Shown here: positions 9,336 through 18,519 of the stretch, piece after piece
Numbering within the stretch: position 1 is the stretch's first letter
Layout: each line of letters opens with the position of its first letter
DNA from: G963675935 sp963675935
GTDB lineage: Bacteria > Planctomycetota > Planctomycetia > Pirellulales > Thermoguttaceae
Reading direction: 5' to 3'
NCBI GenBank assembly: GCA_963675935.2
Contig: CAXXPV010000007.1
Span: 186,001-250,000 of the forward strand
DNA: 64,000 nt
The notes under the pieces: generated by a model
The model's database searches: none
Seen by the model: the letters and a program-made list of their open reading frames with translations, nothing else
Told to the model about the DNA's origin: nothing
Translations under genes and position numbers: made by a program

Positions 9336-9965
9336 ATGGACCTACGATTGACGACGGTTGCCACGTTTTGCACGCCGGAAGACGCTGAGGTAGCTCGTCT
9401 TGTCTTGGAAGACAACGGCATCGCCACCAGCCAGGAAGGTGCGAATACCGTCGGTATGCTTTGGTACTACGGGAACGCGACCGGTTGGGTCAAGCTCCAG
9501 GTGGCCGAAGCCGACGCAGCTCGCGCCCGCGAAATCTTGTCGCTGCGGTTGGACAATGAAAACGCGGACAAACCGCCTCGTCGCTGTCCGAAATGTGGCG
9601 TCAAGGTTCCTGCGGGCTATGCCATTTGCTGGGCCTGCGAATCGCCGATCGCCGAGGCGAAGGAACCGAGTTCTGCGCCGCCCGATGGAAGCTCATCGCC
9701 CATTCAAGACATCGACGAGGACGACGAGGACGAACCGCCGACCGCTGTCGGCGACGCGATGGCGTGGCGGGCATTTGTCGCTGCGATTTTCGGCGTGGTT
9801 TTTTGCCCGCCGCTATTGAGCTTTTATTCCGGCTGGATTCTTCTGAAAATCGCGATTCAAAATCATCCCTTGAGTCGAAAGGGCCATCGAAGTTATTATG
9901 TGGCGATGGTCGTCGATCTGGGAGTATGCTGCGCGGTAGGGTGGTTTATGCGGCATTGCATATAG
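9336..9965 (+). CDS. DUF2007-domain protein with zinc ribbon and two membrane segments
   Basis: A 209-residue protein. Residues 1-70 resemble the DUF2007 putative signal-transducing domain (VATFCTPEDAEVARLVLEDN, ending ADAARAREIL). A zinc ribbon CPKCGVKVPAGYAICWACE follows (about residues 83-101), then an acidic linker DIDEDDEDE, then two hydrophobic segments (about 145-175 and 185-207). It is probably anchored in the inner membrane with a cytoplasmic sensor-like part. It starts 34 bases after the XRE gene on the same strand and may be co-transcribed. The biochemical role is unknown. Confidence 0.75.
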   Translation: MDLRLTTVATFCTPEDAEVARLVLEDNGIATSQEGANTVGMLWYYGNATGWVKLQVAEADAARAREILSLRLDNENADKPPRRCPKCGVKVPAGYAICWACESPIAEAKEPSSAPPDGSSSPIQDIDEDDEDEPPTAVGDAMAWRAFVAAIFGVVFCPPLLSFYSGWILLKIAIQNHPLSRKGHRSYYVAMVVDLGVCCAVGWFMRHCI

Positions 9966-10051
9966 AATTCATCGCCTCGGCGGGAGACTTGCGAAACCGC
10001 AAGCGGTTTTCTATTCTAATCCCTAGCCCCCAACTCTAGCCCCTCTTCCTC

Positions 10052-10630
10052 ATGGCCAATCGCGACAACCACTACGAAGCGGCCTTCGAGCAGTTCCTGC
10101 GCGATCGCGGCGTGCCCTATGTCGCCGTCGATGAGGCCAAGCGAAGCCTGTTGAGCGACGGCGGCTCGCTGAAAAGCCTCGACTTCATCGTCTCCGGCAC
10201 GGCTTGCGAGAACGACGGAGCCATGCGGCCGACTCGCTGGCTGATCGACGTGAAGGGCCGGCGATTTCCGTCGGGCGATATCCAAAAACAGTATTGGAAA
10301 AATTGGAGCACCCGCGACGACCTGCAAAGTCTGGCCCAATGGGAAAAGCTATTCGGCTCCGATTTTCGCGGGCTGTTCGTTTTTGCCTACGACGTGCTGG
10401 GCGATCGGTCGCCGCTGCCGGTCGAGGAGCTACACGAGTTTCGTGGCAGCGCGTACGGCTTCATTGCGGTGCCGCTTCTCGACTACGCCGGCCATGCGCG
10501 GCCGATCTCTCCGAAATGGGACACCTGGGCGATGCCGGCCGCCGAGTTCCGCAGATATGCCCGGCCGCTGACGGCACTGCTGGGGCTTCAGCCGCAAACC
10601 AACGTGGCAATTGGAAATTCCGCGAGTTGA
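10052..10630 (+). CDS. HYExAFE family protein
   Basis: A 192-residue protein that opens with the family signature HYEAAFEQFLRDRGV (residues 7-21). Further on it has KSLDFIV, WLIDVKGRRF and FAYDVLGD. The D and DxK residues on strands, with the early E, are reminiscent of a PD-(D/E)xK nuclease fold, but that is an inference. The family is largely planctomycete and has no established function. The gene stands alone before the convergent envelope-protein operon. Confidence 0.75.
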   Translation: MANRDNHYEAAFEQFLRDRGVPYVAVDEAKRSLLSDGGSLKSLDFIVSGTACENDGAMRPTRWLIDVKGRRFPSGDIQKQYWKNWSTRDDLQSLAQWEKLFGSDFRGLFVFAYDVLGDRSPLPVEELHEFRGSAYGFIAVPLLDYAGHARPISPKWDTWAMPAAEFRRYARPLTALLGLQPQTNVAIGNSAS

Positions 10631-10648
10631 TGACCAACTATCGCGCTA

Positions 10649-11890
10649 TTATCGTACGCGGCAGCGGAACCGAAGAATGCCGCCGTGGCCCGGCTCGAGC
10701 GGTTTCAACACTTCGCAACGCACCACGAGCGAATCGCCCTCGTTCGGCACCGTCGAAAACTTCGCATCGACGCTGCACTGTCCGCTGTCGGGCACGAATT
10801 CGAGCCGCGTGCTCAGGCTGTCGAGGATCGTCACGTGGTTGATCGTCTCGTTGCCGGTGTTGTCGAAGCGGATCGTGAAGTCCACCGTATCGCCCGGCTC
10901 GGCGAACGGAGTCGAAGCCACCTTGTAGATCAGCAGCTTTGGGCAGCCCGGCGGCGAATCGACCGTATAGGTCAGTTGAGTCTTGTCGAACTTCACCACC
11001 GACGCGGCTACCTTGGAATCGAGAACAACCTGCACGGCCTGGGTGTGCGACCATGCGATGGCCGCCTCGGAACTCTTGGCCAGGAATGCCATCTCCGATT
11101 CCTCGACCACGCCCATCCGAATGATCGCCAGATTCTCGAACGGCATGAACTTGTCTTGGAAGGCCCTGGCGTGAACCGCGCTCGACAACGCGCCGTCGCC
11201 CTGCTTGGTCGTCATGGCCGAGGCAGGCCGCGAGCTGATTCCGTTGTCGGCCTGGATGTTCTGCTTGGCATTGGCCACAACTTGGAGCGTCGTTGGCGTA
11301 TTGAGTTTTTGCGGCTTATGCACGCCGCCGAGTTGCTGTTTCTCTTCATAGGCATTCAGCCCGACCACTTGGCGGACCGCGCCGAACCGCGGACTATAGA
11401 TATGCACTTCGTTGCTCGGCTCGACAAGCGTGCGGCCGTCGGCCGTCTCGTAGTGGGCCACGGTGTCTTCCATGCCAAGGCCCAGCACCTCGCGGGTCTT
11501 CTGGTTCACTCCGGCCGGCCGGTTCCGGTCGCCGCCGTCGCGGAGATACTCGTCCGCGGGCCACGGCTTCGCAATCCCATCGGGCGACCACGGGCCTTGC
11601 GGCGCGTAGGGCATCGGAACCCCGCCGTTCATGTTCTGCGGGCAAGGCATTGCGCCGACAACCGCGGCGTTGTCGTAGCTCGCGGCCTTGACCGAATTGC
11701 CGGCATAAGCATTGCCGGCATGAGCCGCCGGGGGCAACGATCCCTCGCCGGGCTGACCCGACGCGGCGTAACGCCCGTTCTCCGTGCTCCGGCACGAACA
11801 GAGAATCAACGTGCAGAGCGCGATCAGGACCAGCCGCCACGGAGCGGGCCAAAGGCGAGCGTTCGATTTGGATGGAACGGCGTATCTCAT
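10649..11890 (-). CDS. DUF11-domain lipoprotein
   Basis: A 413-residue protein with an N-terminal signal and lipobox-like ending (LIALCTLILCSC, about residues 21-32), so probably attached to a membrane. The C-terminal 120 residues match the DUF11 conserved repeat fold typical of surface proteins (STPFAEPGDTVDFTIRFDN, then NHVTILDSLSTRLEFV). The middle part is not recognised. It is the last gene of a three-gene minus-strand operon: its ATG overlaps the stop of the upstream gene by four bases. Confidence 0.8.
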   Translation of the reverse strand: MRYAVPSKSNARLWPAPWRLVLIALCTLILCSCRSTENGRYAASGQPGEGSLPPAAHAGNAYAGNSVKAASYDNAAVVGAMPCPQNMNGGVPMPYAPQGPWSPDGIAKPWPADEYLRDGGDRNRPAGVNQKTREVLGLGMEDTVAHYETADGRTLVEPSNEVHIYSPRFGAVRQVVGLNAYEEKQQLGGVHKPQKLNTPTTLQVVANAKQNIQADNGISSRPASAMTTKQGDGALSSAVHARAFQDKFMPFENLAIIRMGVVEESEMAFLAKSSEAAIAWSHTQAVQVVLDSKVAASVVKFDKTQLTYTVDSPPGCPKLLIYKVASTPFAEPGDTVDFTIRFDNTGNETINHVTILDSLSTRLEFVPDSGQCSVDAKFSTVPNEGDSLVVRCEVLKPLEPGHGGILRFRCRVR

Positions 11891-12891
11891 GGTTGGCCCG
11901 TGACCCTGCTGGCGGAAGAGAAAATCGATTGTCCATCGGGCGTCAACGTCGGCGGCGGCGGCAGGATTTTCACCTTCGGCGCCGCTGCGGCCGGCTCTTC
12001 GACTGCCTTCGACGGTTTTTGTGTTTCAACAGCTGGCTCTTCGACTGCCTTCGGCGGTTTTTGTGTTTCAACAGCTGGCTCTTCGACTGCCTTTGGCGGA
12101 TTCAAGGCCGGCGCCGCCGGCCGCTTCGTTTCCGGCGCCGCGATGTTCTTCGCCTCCGGCGGATAGTCGGCCAACGGCGGCGATCCGAAGAAGAACGCGG
12201 CGTCGTCGCCCGCGTCGGGCAACCGCCCGCCCATGCGCAAAATCGCCACGGGGCGGCCCAATCCGTCGGCCACGGCCAACGGGTCTTGCCCCGGCTTGGC
12301 CTCATACCAATTCGTCTGCGGATTGTCGCGAGCCGACAAATTGTCGCGAGCCGGCAAGGCGTCGCGGGGATTTTCGAGATAAATCACCCGCGTGACAAAC
12401 TTGCCGGCCAGGGCCAGCTTGAGGTCGTCTTCGGCAATCTCGACCGGGATGGCGAATCGCCGCTCCTGGCCCGTGGGCGCGTAGAGGCGGTCGATGATCT
12501 CGATCGTCGGAAACACTTCCGCGCCTTCGGCCAAGCGGATGTTCGTCACCCGCAACCGATAGACCGCGCCGATCAACAGCCCGGCCTTCCGGGGGCAAGC
12601 CCTCGGTTCGCTGAACTGATTATTCGCGGCCAGCGAAACCAAAGTCCCGGCGGGGGCTTTGATTTCAACCGGCTGCAAAAACCCTGGCAATGGTCCGCCC
12701 CGCTGAAGTTGTCGGCTTCCAATCGCTCCCGGGGGCATGATGCCTTGATGCCAATAGTGTACGCCGGGTTGCTGGGCCGACAGCATCGCCGTCATACCAA
12801 GCCACCAGAACGCCAACATTGACACCCTGCCGACAACCCGTCGCACTCGGTGCGACGCCGGCGTTGCCAGACAGCGGATGGATCGGACCAT
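11887..12891 (-). CDS. Secreted planctomycete envelope protein with Pro/Glu repeats, paralogue of the next operon gene
   Basis: About 334 residues from the ATG at 12891 (a GTG at 12897 is also possible). An N-terminal hydrophobic segment (about 20-40) suggests export. The central part (YRLRVTNIRL, FPTIEIIDRLY, IPVEIAEDDLKLALAGKFVT, RVIYLENP) matches the same stretch of the gene at 13006-14193, so the two are paralogues. The C-terminus carries three direct copies of a 14-residue unit of the type KAVEEPAVETQKPP, also visible as about 42-bp DNA repeats near 12003-12100. The function is unknown. Confidence 0.7.
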   Translation of the reverse strand: MVRSIRCLATPASHRVRRVVGRVSMLAFWWLGMTAMLSAQQPGVHYWHQGIMPPGAIGSRQLQRGGPLPGFLQPVEIKAPAGTLVSLAANNQFSEPRACPRKAGLLIGAVYRLRVTNIRLAEGAEVFPTIEIIDRLYAPTGQERRFAIPVEIAEDDLKLALAGKFVTRVIYLENPRDALPARDNLSARDNPQTNWYEAKPGQDPLAVADGLGRPVAILRMGGRLPDAGDDAAFFFGSPPLADYPPEAKNIAAPETKRPAAPALNPPKAVEEPAVETQKPPKAVEEPAVETQKPSKAVEEPAAAAPKVKILPPPPTLTPDGQSIFSSASRVTGQP

Positions 12892-13005
12892 TGTCACGAG
12901 TTATTTGGGGTAAAGGTTATTCTTGACGAGTTTCAAGGAATGGGGTGGCCGTTGTGTTGCCACCCCATCCACATTCTTTCACGATTCCTAACGATAGGCC
13001 GCCAA

Positions 13006-14193
13006 TTAGTTGGTCGGACAATCGGCTTTCGGTTGTTCCGCGGCCGGGGCGCTCTGGCCACCGTTCTGGGTCGATGTTTCGACCGTGCCGCCCTCGACGC
13101 ACGCCTCGCCGCCGGCGCAATCCGGCTTCACGCACTCGTGGCGGTCGCCCAACGGTTGGCGATAGGAGCCAATGCCCGGACGGGTCCGCTCGACGATGCG
13201 AACGTGATCGGCCGGCTTCGGATAGCTGATGCCCGGCGTCTGCTTCACAACCACGTTAACCTTTTCGGTCGGCTTCGGCAGATGGACGCACGTGCGATTC
13301 GTAATCGTGTGTTTCTGCAAACCGGCGGGCACTCCCATCGGCACGCTCGGCGGGCCGGGCAGTCCGATCGGGGTTCCGCACATCGGCGAACCGTATTGCG
13401 GCGCGGTCACACCGGCGACATAACCCATCGGAGCGCCGGGCGCCATGCCGGTTCCCACAGCCATCGGCAAGGGTCCGCGAGCCGCCGGTTGGCCGCCCTC
13501 GGGGCATTGATAGGAAGCCGAGGCGACGCCCTCTTCCTGCGCTTGGCCGCCCGGAACTTGCAAGTCTTTGTTGCCTAACCGGACGATGGCGAGAATCGCG
13601 CCGCGACGATCGGCCTCGACGATCGGATCAACGCCCGGATCGAGCCGGGTGCTAACCAATGTCTCGACGCCGGCAATGGCCAATTCCTGGAACTCCGGAT
13701 CGGGCAGATAAATCACCTTGGTCACGAAGTTGCCGGTGAGAACCTGATCGAAGTCCTCGGGGGTGAACTGCACCGGAATGGCGTTATGCGCCAAAAACGC
13801 CTCGGTCCGAGGCAACGCCGGAGCGACTTCCAACGTCGGATACAGTTCGACGCCCGGCCGACCGGGGATGTTGTTCATTTTCAAGCGGTAAATAGCCGCT
13901 TGTGGGAAGTTGTAGCGAGCCGGGCAGGTCAGCGGATCTGAATCGAACATGCCGGGGGCGCTCACGTCCCAAACCACGGCGGTTCCCTCGGGACCGACGA
14001 ACGCAATTTGCGAAGTCGCGGCCGGCGAAGGCGCCATCGGCTGTTGATACGACATCACGCCCGGTCCGGGGCCGTCTACGCCGGGGCCTGGGTGCATAAG
14101 CTGCTGGGCCGGCGGCAGATTTTCCTTGCATGGCGTTCGGCATCCCGCTATCGCCACGCACGCAACAACCATCAACACGAAAGAAGACCTCAT
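13006..14193 (-). CDS. Lipoprotein, first gene of envelope operon
   Basis: About 395 residues. I chose the ATG at 14193 because a classic lipoprotein signal follows at once (MRSSFVLMVVACVAIAGC) and a G-rich ribosome site precedes it; the frame is open further upstream. The core (AIYRLKMNNIPGRPGVELYP, FTPEDFDQVLTGNFVTKVIY) is shared with the downstream paralogue. The tail is Gly/Pro-rich and Cys-containing. The protein probably sits in the envelope; no enzymatic motif is seen. Confidence 0.72.
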   Translation of the reverse strand: MRSSFVLMVVACVAIAGCRTPCKENLPPAQQLMHPGPGVDGPGPGVMSYQQPMAPSPAATSQIAFVGPEGTAVVWDVSAPGMFDSDPLTCPARYNFPQAAIYRLKMNNIPGRPGVELYPTLEVAPALPRTEAFLAHNAIPVQFTPEDFDQVLTGNFVTKVIYLPDPEFQELAIAGVETLVSTRLDPGVDPIVEADRRGAILAIVRLGNKDLQVPGGQAQEEGVASASYQCPEGGQPAARGPLPMAVGTGMAPGAPMGYVAGVTAPQYGSPMCGTPIGLPGPPSVPMGVPAGLQKHTITNRTCVHLPKPTEKVNVVVKQTPGISYPKPADHVRIVERTRPGIGSYRQPLGDRHECVKPDCAGGEACVEGGTVETSTQNGGQSAPAAEQPKADCPTN

Positions 14194-14562
14194 AGGTATC
14201 CCCCCTAACAATTGGCAGCCAAAGCCGCGCCCCAAGGGTTTTTGTACTTTGTTTCCGTTGGCGGACGTTTGCGAGGCCAATGCCTAATGGCCGCGCAATG
14301 TGTCTGCCTGAGTTGTTATGGTCGGCCTGTTACAACGGGATTCTTTGGAAAATCCCTTAGAACTGACAGGATTATGCCTAGACATTGCCACCGCCACCAC
14401 TAAATGATCTTGCCTATCTTTACACCCGCCATTTTTCAACGATTGACCTTGAACCAACCGGCGTTTTTCGTTACAAGGCGACGGCTTGCACTGCCGCGCA
14501 CTTATCGGAAAACTCTCGATTGTCCTTATCTGGAAACGACTTCGGCCCGGAGGCCAATTCCC
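14194..14562. other. Divergent intergenic region
   Basis: This space separates the minus-strand lipoprotein operon from the plus-strand SH3 protein and must contain promoters for both. I see no clear -35/-10 pair good enough to name and no RNA structure. A frame open from 14404 on the plus strand is upstream extension of the SH3 gene and is not favoured as coding. Confidence 0.4.
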
Positions 14563-15738
14563 ATGCGTCCCCTTTTCGCCGCACTTTGGTGTTGCTTATA
14601 CTCGATGGCTGTCATGGCGACAGCAGCCCACGGAGAGCCGAACTTCCCGTATAAAGCCACCATAACGACCGACGACGTGAATCTCCGCAGCGGGCCCGGC
14701 CAAAACTACTACGCCACCGATACCCTCCGCCGCGGCCAAGATGTCGAGGTCTATCGCCACGATCCCGGCGGCTGGTGCGCCATCCGTCCCATCGCGGGCA
14801 GCTTCACCTGGGTCTCCGGCCGATTCCTCAAACCGACCCACGACCGGCTGGGCGTTGTCACCGAAGAAAACGTCTCGGCCCGGGTCGGCAGCCGATTGAG
14901 CGACGCCCGCGACGTGGTGCAGGTGCGTTTGCGGAAGGGCGAAGTGGTGGAAATTCTCGAATCGCCCCGCGAGAGCGGCGGCAGCGGCTGGTACAAAATC
15001 GCCCCGCCCGCCGGCGAGTTCCGCTGGGTGTCGAACCGTTACCTCGACGCCGAATATCCGCGCGACGGTCTGCGTCACCGCGGCGGCGAGCGGCCCGAAC
15101 CGCCGCACGGCTCGCCGGAAATAACCGATGATTCGCTGCTTGAGCGGTCGGCCCGGCCCAGACGGCCGACGGCCGAGGAGTTTCAGAGCGAGTTGCAGCG
15201 GATCGAACTGGAGTTGTCGGTCATGGTGATCGACAAGCCGGAGACGTGGTCGTTTGACGCCCTGCAAGAGCGGGTGAACGTATTGTTGGATGAGTCGCAA
15301 ACGGCGGTCGAGCGAGGCCGCGCACGACAGTTGGCCGGCAAGATCGCCCGATTCGACGACATCCGTCAGCGTCAGGAGTCGGTGCTGGCGATGCGCGACC
15401 GGATCGACCGAGACAGTCGCGTGATGGCCCGCTTGCGTCCGCATGACGAACCGGCGGGCGGAAATCGCTTGGCCCGATTCGAGGGCGACGGTCGTTACGA
15501 CGGCGTGGGCGAGCTTCAGGAAGTGGTGTCACCGAAGCCGGGTGCCCCGCGTTATGCGTTGGTCGATGAGCGTGGCGACGTTCGATGCTACGTGACACCG
15601 GCGCCTGGGGTGAACCTACGAGGTTATCTTGGCCGCGACGTAGGCGTGGTGGGCACGCGCGGCTACATGGTCGATCAGCACGCCGGCCACATCATGGCCC
15701 GGCAAATCGCGCCGTTGGAAGGGACGATGCTGCGATAG
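14563..15738 (+). CDS. Exported protein with two bacterial SH3 domains
   Basis: About 391 residues. The ATG at 14563 is preceded by CCCGGAGG and followed by a signal peptide (MRPLFAALWCCLYSMAVMAT, cleaved near AHGEP). Two SH3b domains follow: DDVNLRSGPGQNYYATDTLR (about residues 33-90) and ENVSARVGSRL through WVSNRYL (about 100-165). SH3b domains commonly bind peptidoglycan or partner proteins in the periplasm. The remaining helical part and the C-terminal TPAPGVNLRGYLGRDVGV are not recognised. Confidence 0.8.
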   Translation: MRPLFAALWCCLYSMAVMATAAHGEPNFPYKATITTDDVNLRSGPGQNYYATDTLRRGQDVEVYRHDPGGWCAIRPIAGSFTWVSGRFLKPTHDRLGVVTEENVSARVGSRLSDARDVVQVRLRKGEVVEILESPRESGGSGWYKIAPPAGEFRWVSNRYLDAEYPRDGLRHRGGERPEPPHGSPEITDDSLLERSARPRRPTAEEFQSELQRIELELSVMVIDKPETWSFDALQERVNVLLDESQTAVERGRARQLAGKIARFDDIRQRQESVLAMRDRIDRDSRVMARLRPHDEPAGGNRLARFEGDGRYDGVGELQEVVSPKPGAPRYALVDERGDVRCYVTPAPGVNLRGYLGRDVGVVGTRGYMVDQHAGHIMARQIAPLEGTMLR

Positions 15739-15752
15739 TTCCGCGTCCCCCC

Positions 15753-15780
15753 TTGCCATCGTCCGGCGATCTGCTAGCAT
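15753..15780 (+). promoter_or_regulatory. Probable promoter of the toxin-antitoxin pair
   Basis: TTGCCA (15753-15758) and TAGCAT (15775-15780) are 16 bases apart and lie 50 bases before the antitoxin ATG. The match is modest. Confidence 0.4.
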
Positions 15781-15829
15781 TAAATAAGATGCAAATAAAG
15801 TGCTGGTCGGCTTGGGAGAGTCTGAAAAC

Positions 15830-16126
15830 ATGTGGGACATCAGCAGCGATATTCAGCCGTTGTCGAGTTTCAAGCGGGATTCGGTGACGTTGATTGGTCA
15901 GTTGAAGCAGACGGGCCGGCCGGTCGTGTTGACCATCAACGGCCGCGCCGAGGTCGTCGTTCAAGACGCGAAGTCCTACCAAAAAATGCTCGATTTGATC
16001 GATCGGGCGGAGGCGGTGGTTGGAATCCGCAAGGGACTGGCGTCGATGGAACGCGGCGAAGGGATTCCGGCCGAGAAGGCATTTGAAAAACTTCGCAAGA
16101 AGCACAACATTCCCCGTCAGGGATGA
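15830..16126 (+). CDS. Phd/YefM-type antitoxin
   Basis: A 98-residue protein with the Phd/YefM layout: IQPLSSFKRDSVTLIGQLKQ, then PVVLTINGRAEVVVQD, then a helical C-terminus that would wrap the toxin. The ATG at 15830 has a GGGAG ribosome site. It overlaps the next gene by four bases (ATGA), the normal arrangement for a type II toxin-antitoxin operon. It is expected to neutralise the toxin and to repress the operon. Confidence 0.88.
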   Translation: MWDISSDIQPLSSFKRDSVTLIGQLKQTGRPVVLTINGRAEVVVQDAKSYQKMLDLIDRAEAVVGIRKGLASMERGEGIPAEKAFEKLRKKHNIPRQG

Positions 16127-16449
16127 AGTACAAGCTCATCATCCAGCCGCCGGCGTTGGCCGACTTGGACGAGGCGTATCGGTGGATTGCCCGGCAGTCG
16201 CCCGAAAACGCCGCCCAATGGTTCAATCGTTTTCTTGAAGCGTTGTCTGGTTTAGAGCAGTTTCCCGATCGTTGCGGCATAGCGCCGGAGAGTGAGCATT
16301 TTGACCAGGAGATTCGCCAACTGCTTTACGGCCGTCGCAGTGGAGTGTATCGGGTGCTGTTTGTCATTCGCGGCGATGAAGTTCATGTGTTGCACATTCG
16401 TCACGCTGCCCGAAACGCGATGACGCCGGAAGAGCTTGGCGGGGCATGA
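16123..16449 (+). CDS. ParE/RelE superfamily toxin
   Basis: A 108-residue protein with the RelE/ParE fold pattern: PPALADLDEAYRWIARQSP helix at the N-terminus, YGRRSGVYRVLFVIRGDEV strands and a C-terminal HIRHAAR. ParE-type members inhibit gyrase and RelE-type members cut mRNA on the ribosome; the sequence does not settle which. It is translationally coupled to the antitoxin. Confidence 0.88.
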   Translation: MKYKLIIQPPALADLDEAYRWIARQSPENAAQWFNRFLEALSGLEQFPDRCGIAPESEHFDQEIRQLLYGRRSGVYRVLFVIRGDEVHVLHIRHAARNAMTPEELGGA

Positions 16450-16607
16450 ACGCAAGGCCGACACGGGCAAAGTCAGTTGGTTTTTCATTTGAAGAAATCC
16501 AGGAAATGCGGTTGATCGCGGTTAAGCAACGTCATGGGAAATTGAGTTTTGCATGCAGCATCCAACGCGTGTGCGGCCATTTTTTCTGGCAAGATCGGTC
16601 ATTCTGA
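16446..16607 (+). CDS. Small open frame after the toxin gene (doubtful)
   Basis: An ATG overlapping the toxin stop by four bases opens a 53-codon frame (starting MNARPTRAKSVGFSFEEIQE). It ends exactly where the 74-bp CATTCTGAG repeat begins, which suggests either a gene shortened by that element or a chance frame. No family is recognised. Confidence 0.25.
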   Translation: MNARPTRAKSVGFSFEEIQEMRLIAVKQRHGKLSFACSIQRVCGHFFWQDRSF

Positions 16608-16671
16608 GCGCAGCGAAGAATCTCGCCCGCGCCGCGAGGAAAACGAGATTCTTCGCTGCGCTCAGAATGAC
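16598..16671. repeat. GTCATTCTGAGCG palindromic repeat, copy 1
   Basis: The outer arms GTCATTCTGAGCGCAGCGAA and its complement enclose a 20-base loop. A second copy with the same arms and a different loop is at 50757-50841. This type of element occurs widely as intergenic REP-like DNA. Confidence 0.85.
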
Positions 16672-16802
16672 GGAATTGCCTATCTGCCAGAAAAATATGG
16701 CCGCACACTCCAACGCCCCCCGATTGACGAATCGCCCGCCGTTGCCGACAATGGATGCTCGTCTGTTTGCCGTGCCACCTAGCCAGGATATTCCCCCTAG
16801 CC

Positions 16803-18059
16803 ATGAACGCTATTGAACGCCAAGACCCCGCAGTTTGGGCCGCCATTTCCGGCGAAATCGACCGCCAACGCAACGGGCTCGAGATGATCGCCTCGGAAAA
16901 CTACACCAGCCCGGCCGTCATGCAGGCCGTCGGCAGCGTGCTGACCAACAAATATGCCGAGGGCTATCCCGGCCATCGCTACTACGGCGGCTGCGAGTTC
17001 GTCGATGTGGCCGAAGACCTCGCCCGCGAAAGGGCCAAGAAAATCTTCGGCGCCGAACACGTCAACGTCCAGCCGCATTCCGGCGCGCAGGCCAACACGG
17101 CCGTCTATTTCTCGTTCCTTCAGCCGGGCGACGTCGTGCTGGGCCTCGATCTGGCCCACGGCGGACACCTTTCGCACGGCATGAAGTTGAACATTTCGGG
17201 CAAGTTCTTCCACTTTTACAGCTACGGTGTTCGGCCCGACACGCATCGGATCGACTTCGATCAGGTTGCCGCGTTGGCTCGCGAACACAAGCCGAAGCTG
17301 ATCGTGGCGGGAGCCAGCGCGTATCCGCGCGAGATTCCGCACGGCCGTTTTGCCGAGATTGCCCGGGAGTGTGGGGCGCGGTTCATGGTCGATATGGCCC
17401 ACTACGCCGGACTCGTGGCCACGCGGCTGCACGACGACCCGGTGCCGGTGGCCGATTACGTGACTTCGACCACGCACAAAACGCTTCGCGGCCCGCGCGG
17501 CGGAATCATCTTGTGCAAGGAAGCTTACGCCAAGGAGATCGATCGGGCGGTGTTCCCCGGCACGCAGGGCGGCCCGCTCATGCACGTCGTGGCCGGCAAG
17601 GCCGTCTGCTTCGGCGAAATTCTCACGCCCGCCTACAAGCGATACATGCAACAGGTCGTCGATAACGCGAAGACGCTGGCCGAAACCTTGATGACCGGTG
17701 GCGCGAAGCTCGTCAGCGGAGGGACCGACAACCATCTGCTCTTGGCCGACGTTACCCCGCTGGGCACGACCGGCCGCCAGGCCGAACAGTCGCTCGAACG
17801 ATGCGGCATTACGATCAACAAGAACATGATTCCGTTCGACACACGGAAGCCGGTCGATCCGTCGGGCGTGCGGATCGGCACGCCGGCCTTGACCACGCGC
17901 GGCATGGGCTGTGCTGAAATGCGAACGATCGGCGGCTGGATTTTGGAAGTGCTTCGCGCTCCTGAAGACGAAGTGCTGGGCCGTCGGATTCGCGGCTGTG
18001 TGGCCGAGTTGTGCAAGCAGTTCCCGGTGCCCGGCGACATCTGCGACGTGGGCGAGTAA
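16803..18059 (+). CDS. glyA: Serine hydroxymethyltransferase
   Basis: A 418-residue PLP enzyme of normal length that interconverts serine and glycine with tetrahydrofolate in the cytoplasm. Visible motifs: NGLEMIASENYTSPAVMQAV near residue 20, NKYAEGYPGHRYYGG, VNVQPHSGAQAN, and the PLP lysine in TSTTHKTLRGPRGG (about residue 227). The frame is open upstream to 16755, but the ATG at 16803 gives the standard N-terminus MNAIERQDP. It is a single-gene unit between the toxin pair and a repeat cluster. Confidence 0.97.
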   Translation: MNAIERQDPAVWAAISGEIDRQRNGLEMIASENYTSPAVMQAVGSVLTNKYAEGYPGHRYYGGCEFVDVAEDLARERAKKIFGAEHVNVQPHSGAQANTAVYFSFLQPGDVVLGLDLAHGGHLSHGMKLNISGKFFHFYSYGVRPDTHRIDFDQVAALAREHKPKLIVAGASAYPREIPHGRFAEIARECGARFMVDMAHYAGLVATRLHDDPVPVADYVTSTTHKTLRGPRGGIILCKEAYAKEIDRAVFPGTQGGPLMHVVAGKAVCFGEILTPAYKRYMQQVVDNAKTLAETLMTGGAKLVSGGTDNHLLLADVTPLGTTGRQAEQSLERCGITINKNMIPFDTRKPVDPSGVRIGTPALTTRGMGCAEMRTIGGWILEVLRAPEDEVLGRRIRGCVAELCKQFPVPGDICDVGE

Positions 18060-18519
18060 GGGATTGTGGAGCGAAATAATAGCCCGAAGGGCTTGTGATA
18101 AGATAGCCCAGGGTTGCCGCTCCGAGCGGCTGCCCTGGGTTCCGAGTGAGAGCACCCAACAAAACCCCAACGGGGTTTCGTAGAGCGGCGGCATCCCAAT
18201 CTACAAACCCTTTCAGGGTTAAAGGGGTGAGGTTTGGCCGTTTTCCCAGGGTAGCCGCTCGGAGCGGCAACCCTGGGCTATCCTATGAAATCCCTTCGGG
18301 ATAAAAACGTCGCCCCGCGTTTCATGCGGAAAGGCGGACGATCTTTTCACGGCCCGGCAATGCGAGCGCGCTGCGCTCCGCAAGTTTTTGACAGCAAACA
18401 ACTTGCGACTCTTTATTGCCTCGCGAGACATTTTTTTCGACACTTTTGCCGCGTCCGACAGGATAATAGATGGCGAGTGGTGATGGTATTGAATGAACCA
18501 TCCCTCGCGGAGGAGTCGG
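18060..18519. repeat. Inverted repeat cluster between glyA and the sigma factor
   Basis: Two copies of a CCAGGGT..CCGCTC hairpin lie in inverse orientation (about 18108-18142 and 18247-18282). Between them are the short palindromes ACCCCAACGGGGT and AACCCTTTCAGGGTT. No gene is recognised in this 460-base stretch; the promoter of the sigma operon should lie in its last 100 bases. Confidence 0.7.

Noticed and set aside
12003..12100. Direct DNA repeats that could be a CRISPR or promoter array
   Set aside because: They are in-frame codon repeats for a Pro/Glu-rich protein tail.
16797..18194. A 465-codon minus-strand open frame across glyA
   Set aside because: glyA on the plus strand is unmistakable. 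The antisense frame has no recognisable motif.
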